A stretch of 11,389 nt of DNA from an uncultured Prevotella sp. (GTDB taxonomy: Bacteria; Bacteroidota; Bacteroidia; Bacteroidales; Bacteroidaceae), in the NCBI GenBank assembly GCA_902497035.1, contig CABVDL010000087.1, forward strand, positions 1-11,389. The letters run 5' to 3'. The notes below the pieces were generated by a model that saw nothing but the letters and a program-made list of their open reading frames with translations, ran no database searches and was not told the origin of the DNA. Shown piece after piece: positions 7,292 to 11,389 of the stretch. The translations under genes were made by a program, and so were the position numbers. The stretch's first letter is position 1. The number at the start of each line of letters is the position of its first letter.

Positions 7292-8329
7292 ATGAGCAAA
7301 ATTATTCGTCCAGAGCATTACAAGTCACTGCTTGACAAACATCAGACCGAGCAGGGCATCAAATTGATTAAGGACTTCTTCCAGCAGAATTTGGCCACCG
7401 AGCTGCGGCTGACGCGTGTCACGGCACCGCTGTTTGTGCTAAAGGGCCTCGGCATCAACGACGACCTCAACGGCGTGGAGCGGCCCGTGACATTCCCCAT
7501 CAAGGACTTGGGCGACGCCCAGGCCGAGGTGGTGCACTCCCTGGCCAAGTGGAAGCGCCTCACGCTGGCCGAATATCAGATAAGCCCGGGCTACGGCATC
7601 TATACCGACATGAACGCCATACGCGCCGACGAGGAGCTGGACAACCTTCACTCGCTCTATGTTGACCAGTGGGACTGGGAGGCCGTCATCACGCGCGACC
7701 AGTGCAGGATAGCCTTCCTGGAGGACGTGGTGCGCCGCATCTATGCAGCCATACGCCGTACGGAATACCTCACTTACGAGACCTTCCCCCAGATAAAGCC
7801 GTGGCTGCCGGAGGAAATCCACTTCATCCACGCGCAGGACTTGCTCGACCTCTATCCCGACAAGACGCCGAAGGAGCGCGAGGATGCCATCTGCCGCAAG
7901 TATGGCGCCGTGTTTGTGGAGGGCATAGGCGGCAAGCTCTCCGACGGAAAGAAGCACGACGGGCGCGCCCCCGACTACGACGACTGGTCAACGGTGGCCG
8001 AGAACGGCAAGCAGGGACTCAACGGCGACATCCTGGTGTGGTATCCCACGCTCAACCGCGCCTTTGAGCTTAGCTCGATGGGCATCCGCGTCGATAAGGA
8101 GAGCCTGTTGCGCCAGCTCAAGATTGAGGGCAAGGAGGACCGTGAGAAGCTCTATTTCCACCAGCAGTTGCTTCAGGACAAGCTGCCGCTCAGCATCGGC
8201 GGCGGTATCGGCCAGAGCCGTCTCTGCATGCTCATGCTGCGCAAGGCGCATATCGGCGAGATACAGGCCAGCATCTGGCCCGACGACATGCGCCGGGAAT
8301 GCCACGAGCTGGGCATGGAGCTCATCTGA
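7292..8329 (+). CDS. asnA: Aspartate--ammonia ligase (asparagine synthetase A)
   Basis: A 345-residue cytoplasmic enzyme making asparagine from aspartate, ammonia and ATP (EC 6.3.1.1) through a beta-aspartyl-adenylate. AsnA has a class II aminoacyl-tRNA synthetase fold like the AspRS/AsnRS catalytic core. Diagnostic segments are KRLTLAEYQI (88-97), YVDQWDWE (123-130), HDGRAPDYDDW (222-232), NRAFELSSMGIRVD (255-268) and the class II motif 3 region SIGGGIGQSRL (301-311). It is slightly longer than the roughly 330-residue E. coli enzyme. The start at ATG 7292 matches the usual AsnA N-terminus; an in-frame upstream extension to 7184 would run through the promoter and is rejected. It is a single-gene unit: own promoter, own terminator, and a divergent neighbour upstream. 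Confidence 0.97.
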   Translation: MSKIIRPEHYKSLLDKHQTEQGIKLIKDFFQQNLATELRLTRVTAPLFVLKGLGINDDLNGVERPVTFPIKDLGDAQAEVVHSLAKWKRLTLAEYQISPGYGIYTDMNAIRADEELDNLHSLYVDQWDWEAVITRDQCRIAFLEDVVRRIYAAIRRTEYLTYETFPQIKPWLPEEIHFIHAQDLLDLYPDKTPKEREDAICRKYGAVFVEGIGGKLSDGKKHDGRAPDYDDWSTVAENGKQGLNGDILVWYPTLNRAFELSSMGIRVDKESLLRQLKIEGKEDREKLYFHQQLLQDKLPLSIGGGIGQSRLCMLMLRKAHIGEIQASIWPDDMRRECHELGMELI

Positions 8330-8383
8330 CGGCTCGCCTGACAATGAGGTCGTAGCCGTGATACGCCAGCTTTTATGCGCGGG

Positions 8384-8439
8384 CCGCCGGATTTTCAGCG
8401 GCAATTGCTTTATTTAACGGTCGCGGCCGGCGGTTTTTT
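8384..8439 (+). terminator. Rho-independent terminator after asnA
   Basis: CCGCCGG (8384-8390) can pair with CCGGCGG (8427-8433), and six T residues (8434-8439) follow immediately. The loop is long (36 nt) and may contain further pairing. It lies 55 nt after the asnA stop and just before the glyS promoter, so it would separate the two transcription units. Confidence 0.65.
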
Positions 8440-8451
8440 AATAAAATGTCG

Positions 8452-8459
8452 TAACTTTG
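8452..8459 (+). promoter_or_regulatory. Promoter -7 element for glyS-FKBP unit
   Basis: TAACTTTG matches the Bacteroidetes -7 consensus TAnnTTTG and lies 38 nt upstream of the glyS ATG at 8498. The expected -33 position falls in the G/T-rich 3' arm of the asnA terminator and shows no clear TTTG. Confidence 0.6.
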
Positions 8460-8497
8460 CACTTATCGTAAATTAACACAATAAGCTTTTAAGAGAA

Positions 8498-10057
8498 ATG
8501 GCAGAAGATGTATTCAAGAAGATTGTAAGCCACTGCAAGGAATACGGCTTTGTGTTCCCCAGTTCTGAAATCTATCCCGAGGGGCTCGCGGCAGTCTATG
8601 ACTACGGGCCAAACGGCGTTGAACTGAAAAACAATATCAAGAAATACTGGTGGGACTCCATGGTGCTGCTCCACAACAACATCGTGGGCATCGACGCCGC
8701 CATCTTCATGAACCCCACCGTGTGGAAGGCCAGTGGCCACGTTGACGCCTTCAACGACCCCCTCATCGACAACCGTGACTCCAAGAAGCGCTACCGTGCC
8801 GACAACCTCATCGAGGACCAGATAGCCAAGTACGAGGAGAAAATCGACAAGGAGGTGAGGAAAGCCGCCAAGAAGTTTGGCGACGCCTTCGACGAGGCCA
8901 AGTTCCGCGCCACCAATCCTCGCGTGCTTGAGCACCAGCAGAAGCGTGACGCCCTGCACGAGCGCTACACCAAGGCCATGCAGGGACCCGACCTCGACGA
9001 GCTGAAGCAGATTATCCTCGACGAGGGCATCGTCGACCCGCTGAGCGGAACGAAGAACTGGACCGACGTGCGCCAGTTCAACCTGATGTTCTCCACCGAG
9101 ATTGGCTCCAACGCCGGGGCCACCAATAAGATTTATCTCCGCCCGGAGACGGCGCAGGGCATCTTTGTCAACTTCCTCAACGTGCAGCGCACCACGCGCC
9201 AGAAGCTGCCTTTCGGTATTGCGCAGATTGGCAAGGCCTTCCGCAACGAGATAGTCGCCCGCCAGTTTGTCTTCCGCATGCGTGAGTTTGAGCAGATGGA
9301 GATGCAGTTCTTCTGCCAGCCCGGCACCGAGATGCGCTGGTTTGAATACTGGAAGAAAGCCCGTCTGGCCTGGCACGAGGCCCTGGGCATGGGCGACGAG
9401 AACTACCGCTACCACGACCACGAGAAGCTCGCCTTCTATGCCAACGCCGCCACCGACATCGAGTTCAAGATGCCGTTCGGCTTCAAGGAGGTGGAGGGCA
9501 TACACAGCCGCACCAACTACGACCTGTCGCAGCACGAGAAATTCAGCGGCACGAAGATGCGCTACTTCGACCCCGACAAGAACGAGAGCTACGTGCCTTA
9601 CGACGTGGAGACCTCCATCGGCGTCGACCGTATGTTCCTCTCCGTGATGTGCCACGCCTACCAGGAGCAGCAGCTCGAGAACGGTACGACGCGTGTGGTG
9701 CTGAGCCTGCCCGCTGCCCTCGCGCCCATCAAGTGCGCCGTGCTGCCGCTGGTCAACAAGGACGGACTGCCCGAAAAGGCCAAGGAGATACAGGATGAGC
9801 TGAAGTTCCACTTCACCACCCATATTGATGCCAAGGACTCTATCGGCAAGCGCTATCGCCGCGAGGACGCCATCGGCACGCCCTACTGCGTGACGGTTGA
9901 CGGCCAGACCCTCGAGGACAACACCGTGACCCTGCGTCACCGCGACACGATGGAGCAGGAGCGCGTGCCAGTCGACAGGCTCAGAGACATCATCGAGGAC
10001 CGCGTGAGCATCACCAGCGTATTGAAAAAGTTGGCTAAGAACATTGAGAATTTATAA
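8498..10057 (+). CDS. glyS: Glycine--tRNA ligase, alpha2 (single-chain) type
   Basis: A 519-residue class II aminoacyl-tRNA synthetase that charges tRNA-Gly in the cytoplasm. It is the homodimeric, eukaryote- and archaea-like form (often called glyQS), not the alpha2beta2 form of E. coli. Visible landmarks are the N-terminal YGFVFPSSEIYPEGLAAVYD segment (16-35); a helical, charged insertion (about 100-175); the family hallmark RPETAQGIF (215-223); motif 2 FRNE (249-251 region) followed by RMREFEQMEMQFF (260-272); motif 3 ETSIGVDRMFL (371-381); and a C-terminal anticodon-binding domain (about 405-500) starting PAALAPIKCAVLPL. Length is in the usual range for this family. Its stop codon (TAA, 10055-10057) directly abuts the ATG of the lipoprotein gene, so the two genes are probably co-transcribed and translationally coupled. 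Confidence 0.97.
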   Translation: MAEDVFKKIVSHCKEYGFVFPSSEIYPEGLAAVYDYGPNGVELKNNIKKYWWDSMVLLHNNIVGIDAAIFMNPTVWKASGHVDAFNDPLIDNRDSKKRYRADNLIEDQIAKYEEKIDKEVRKAAKKFGDAFDEAKFRATNPRVLEHQQKRDALHERYTKAMQGPDLDELKQIILDEGIVDPLSGTKNWTDVRQFNLMFSTEIGSNAGATNKIYLRPETAQGIFVNFLNVQRTTRQKLPFGIAQIGKAFRNEIVARQFVFRMREFEQMEMQFFCQPGTEMRWFEYWKKARLAWHEALGMGDENYRYHDHEKLAFYANAATDIEFKMPFGFKEVEGIHSRTNYDLSQHEKFSGTKMRYFDPDKNESYVPYDVETSIGVDRMFLSVMCHAYQEQQLENGTTRVVLSLPAALAPIKCAVLPLVNKDGLPEKAKEIQDELKFHFTTHIDAKDSIGKRYRREDAIGTPYCVTVDGQTLEDNTVTLRHRDTMEQERVPVDRLRDIIEDRVSITSVLKKLAKNIENL

Positions 10058-10723
10058 ATGACAACCATCATGCATTATGGAAGGCGGAGTCTCAAGTGGC
10101 TCCCCTTTCTTCTCTTCCCTTTCCTGCTGTTGGCCTCCTGCTCTGAGAGCGACGGCACCGTTGAGGAATACCCCGACTGGCAGAACAAGAACACCGCCTA
10201 TTGGGCCAGCACCGTGTCTAAGGCGCAGAACGCCATCGCCCAGGGCGACACCTCGTGGAAGATATTCCGCAACTACAGCATCGAGGATACGCTCTCGTCG
10301 GCACCCGTCACCGACAACATCGTCGTCAACGTGTTGGAGAACGGCACCGGCAGCGGCAGTCCGCTCTATACCGACTCCGTGCGCGTGCGCTACGAGGGCC
10401 GTCTGCTGCCCTCGACGAGCTACGCCGACGGCTACGTGTTCGATACCACGTGGCCCGAGGGTACCACCGATGCCACGGCCGGTGTAGCCGACTTCAAGGT
10501 AAGCAAGCTCACCGACGGCTTTGCCACAGCCCTGCAGCACATGCACATCGGCGACAAGTGGCTCGTCTATGTACCTTGGACGCTGGCCTACGGCGAGAGC
10601 GGCAGCGGCTCCATTCCCGGCTATTCGGTGCTTCGCTTCACCATCCAGCTTGTGGCCTACAGCCGTGAGGGCAGCAGCCTGCCAAAGTTCAAGGCAAAGC
10701 GTGCCGTCTGGGTGACGGAATAG
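10058..10723 (+). CDS. FKBP-type peptidyl-prolyl cis-trans isomerase lipoprotein
   Basis: A 221-residue protein with the lipobox LLASC (Cys28) after a hydrophobic signal, so it is predicted to be exported and lipid-anchored, where it would help fold envelope proteins. The C-terminal FKBP domain spans about 104-203. It contains RVRYEGRLL (109-117), YVFDTT (126-131, with the usual Phe-Asp pair), GFATALQHMHIGDKW (154-168), VPWTLAYG (172-179) and IPGYSVLRFTIQLV (186-199). The Trp at the base of the FKBP12 pocket appears to be Phe here, as in many bacterial FKBPs, and the loop between 118 and 146 is enlarged. Isomerase activity is likely but unproven. The first ATG (10058) follows the glyS stop with no gap; ATG 10070 would also keep the signal peptide. 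Confidence 0.92.
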   Translation: MTTIMHYGRRSLKWLPFLLFPFLLLASCSESDGTVEEYPDWQNKNTAYWASTVSKAQNAIAQGDTSWKIFRNYSIEDTLSSAPVTDNIVVNVLENGTGSGSPLYTDSVRVRYEGRLLPSTSYADGYVFDTTWPEGTTDATAGVADFKVSKLTDGFATALQHMHIGDKWLVYVPWTLAYGESGSGSIPGYSVLRFTIQLVAYSREGSSLPKFKAKRAVWVTE

Positions 10724-10734
10724 AATAGTCGGAG

Positions 10735-10794
10735 AGTTCGGTTATTTGCTTAGATATCTGATAATCGGGTATCGCCGTTAGTAATGACCGAACT
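10735..10794. repeat. Imperfect inverted repeat downstream of the FKBP gene
   Basis: AGTTCGGTTATT (10735-10746) pairs with AATGACCGAACT (10783-10794) as a 12-bp stem with one G-U pair around a 36-nt loop. The loop contains the palindrome AGATATCT. It starts 12 nt after the FKBP stop. It could act as a transcript-end hairpin, but no T run follows, so intrinsic termination is doubtful. Confidence 0.6.
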
Positions 10795-10817
10795 TCTGGC
10801 CTTTCCGTATTCCTGCC

Positions 10818-10879
10818 CTTCCTTGTTCTTACCCTCGTTACGTTCGCACTTCCTTGTTCTTGCCCTCGTTACGTTCGCA
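10818..10879. repeat. Direct duplication of a 31-nt element
   Basis: Two adjacent 31-nt copies (10818-10848 and 10849-10879) differ at one base (A/G at unit position 14), and the first bases of a third copy (CTTCC) follow. On the minus strand they read as a Lys/Asn/Glu-rich peptide in places, but 31 is not a multiple of 3, so the frame changes between copies and coding is unlikely. The element lies in the gap between the FKBP gene and tRNA-Leu (10724-10990), where I see no gene. Confidence 0.85.
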
Positions 10880-10972
10880 CTTCCGCATGTTTGCCTTCGA
10901 CGCTTCTGAGCCTACATACTTCTTCACATCCTTTTTATCTGGCCTTTTCTTTTTTATCCCGATAATTTTTCT

Positions 10973-10980
10973 TACCTTTG
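10973..10980 (+). promoter_or_regulatory. Promoter -7 element for tRNA-Leu
   Basis: TACCTTTG matches the Bacteroidetes -7 consensus and ends 10 nt before the mature 5' end of the tRNA. The upstream -33 region is T-rich but lacks a clear TTG. Confidence 0.65.
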
Positions 10981-10990
10981 CCCACAGTTT

Positions 10991-11072
10991 GCGCCTGTGG
11001 CGGAATTGGTAGACGCGCTAGACTTAGGATCTAGTGGCTCAGGTCGTGCAGGTTCGAGTCCTGTCAGGCGCA
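10991..11072 (+). tRNA. tRNA-Leu (anticodon UAG)
   Basis: An 82-nt cloverleaf with the long variable arm typical of tRNA-Leu. The acceptor arms GCGCCTG (10991-10997) and CAGGCGC (11065-11071) pair perfectly, and the discriminator is A72. The D region contains GAATTGGTAGAC. The anticodon stem CTAGA/TCTAG holds loop CTTAGGA with anticodon TAG, reading CUN (mainly CUA) leucine codons. The T arm is GCAGG-TTCGAGT-CCTGT. The 3' CCA is not encoded (CCC follows the discriminator), so it must be added by CCA-transferase. Its own promoter and terminator flank it, so it is probably a single-gene unit. Confidence 0.97.
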
Positions 11073-11084
11073 CCCGGAGAAATC

Positions 11085-11117
11085 CTAACTGCTTGATATT
11101 GAGCAGTTAGAATTTTT
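11085..11117 (+). terminator. Rho-independent terminator after tRNA-Leu
   Basis: CTAACTGC (11085-11092) and GCAGTTAG (11103-11110) form a perfect 8-bp stem, extendable by one T-A pair, with a loop of about 8 nt followed by AATTTTT. It begins 13 nt after the tRNA. Confidence 0.85.
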
Positions 11118-11199
11118 ATCTTTATGAAATTACCGAGTTATTAAGAGCTTACATGTATAAGCCTCGGCAAAAGTGTCATAATATCAGTTTCAACATATT

Positions 11200-11252
11200 A
11201 TTTTCACACATAAAAGAGAAACAACCCTGTAGTTGTGTTTTCTCGTGAAAAT
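11200..11252. promoter_or_regulatory. Nested inverted repeat (hairpin) overlapping a promoter -33 region
   Basis: The outer arms ATTTTCAC (11200-11207) and GTGAAAAT (11245-11252) are perfect inverted repeats. Inside, GAGAAA (11216-11221) pairs with TTTCTC (11239-11244) and CAAC (11222-11225) with GTTG (11232-11235), around loop CCTGTA. The structure ends 4 nt before the -7 box at 11257. It could be an operator, a cruciform, or the end of a mobile element; the sequence alone does not decide. Confidence 0.6.
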
Positions 11253-11264
11253 CAGTTATCTTTG
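11233..11264 (+). promoter_or_regulatory. Promoter (-33 TTG, -7 TATCTTTG) reading toward the right edge
   Basis: TATCTTTG (11257-11264) matches TAnnTTTG, and TTG (11233-11235) lies 21 nt upstream. Transcription would begin around 11270, so the transcript starts at or just before the ATG at 11273. Confidence 0.6.
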
Positions 11265-11272
11265 TAGGCGAA

Positions 11273-11317
11273 ATGGCAATAGCCAAATATAATTGGAACA
11301 AAGCGAAATACGTCTAA
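11273..11317 (+). other. 14-codon ORF, possible leader peptide or broken gene start
   Basis: The ORF MAIAKYNWNKAKYV ends with TAA at 11315-11317, directly after the promoter. The same frame stays open from 11318 to the window edge and reads DDKGNIISC..., so the stop may interrupt a once-longer gene. It may instead be a short leader, with the ATG at 11319 just 1 nt after the stop. No database evidence is available to choose. Confidence 0.25.
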
Positions 11318-11318
11318 G

Positions 11319-11389
11319 ATGATAAAGGAAACATTATCTCCTGTTCAAAATACAGGAGCACAAATGAGCCAAGAAGAAAAACCTTGGTT
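11319..11389 (+). CDS. Partial ORF of unknown function, truncated by the window edge
   Basis: An open frame from ATG 11319 runs to the edge (23 codons visible, beginning MIKETLSPVQNTGAQ). A second in-frame ATG at 11364 is preceded 5 nt upstream by AGGAG, a good Shine-Dalgarno-like site. Base composition is much more AT-rich than the genes to the left. I do not recognise the protein and cannot tell whether this frame or the competing frame from 11273 is the real one. Confidence 0.3.
   Translation, partial: MIKETLSPVQNTGAQMSQEEKPW

Noticed and set aside
8489..9940. Long minus-strand ORF (483 codons) opposite glyS
   Set aside because: It is a mirror frame of glyS with a Val/Leu/His-rich composition; the plus strand holds a complete GlyRS with all motifs.

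Overview
The window looks like chromosomal DNA from a member of the Bacteroidota, most likely a GC-rich Prevotellaceae or other Bacteroidales genome. The evidence is: promoters with the Bacteroidetes-type -7 element TAnnTTTG (TACCTTTG, TAACTTTG, TATCTTTG) placed just upstream of genes; little use of Shine-Dalgarno sites; an alpha2 (eukaryote-like) glycyl-tRNA synthetase; lipoproteins with Bacteroidetes-style lipoboxes; and a Bacteroidetes-type envelope protein that resembles DUF3316. Species cannot be assigned from the sequence alone.

Layout. Positions 1-314 hold two unrelated tandem repeat arrays (19-nt and 16-nt units); the second runs into the stop codon of tex. Positions 309-7138 hold a minus-strand, probably co-transcribed block, in transcription order: a ParC/GyrA-type topoisomerase subunit, a DUF3316-like secreted or outer-membrane protein, an S41-family lipoprotein peptidase, and the RNA-binding transcription factor Tex. 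The gaps are only about 20, 30 and 27 nt, and the only clear promoter found is ahead of the topoisomerase gene. Positions 7139-7291 are a divergent promoter region. Positions 7292-8329 hold asnA (ammonia-dependent asparagine synthetase) on the plus strand, followed by a rho-independent terminator. Positions 8498-10723 hold a two-gene plus-strand unit, glycyl-tRNA synthetase and an FKBP-type prolyl isomerase lipoprotein, with stop and start codons directly adjacent.

Positions 10724-10990 are non-coding and carry a long imperfect inverted repeat and a duplicated 31-nt element. A tRNA-Leu(UAG) gene with its own promoter and terminator follows (10991-11113). Downstream of it the DNA turns clearly AT-rich. 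It contains a nested hairpin, a good Bacteroidetes promoter, a 14-codon ORF and the 5' end of an unidentified reading frame cut by the window edge. This could be the start of a mobile element or of another acquired segment beside the tRNA, but no integrase or transposase is visible.

Most of the window is housekeeping: DNA topology, transcription, amino-acid and tRNA charging, and envelope protein quality control. I see no convincing new defence or mobile system. The observation I rate highest is a perfect consensus beta-clamp-binding pentapeptide, QLSLF, at the extreme C-terminus of the topoisomerase subunit behind an acidic linker. Others are the repeat array fused to the tex stop codon and the structured, AT-rich tRNA-proximal region at the right edge.
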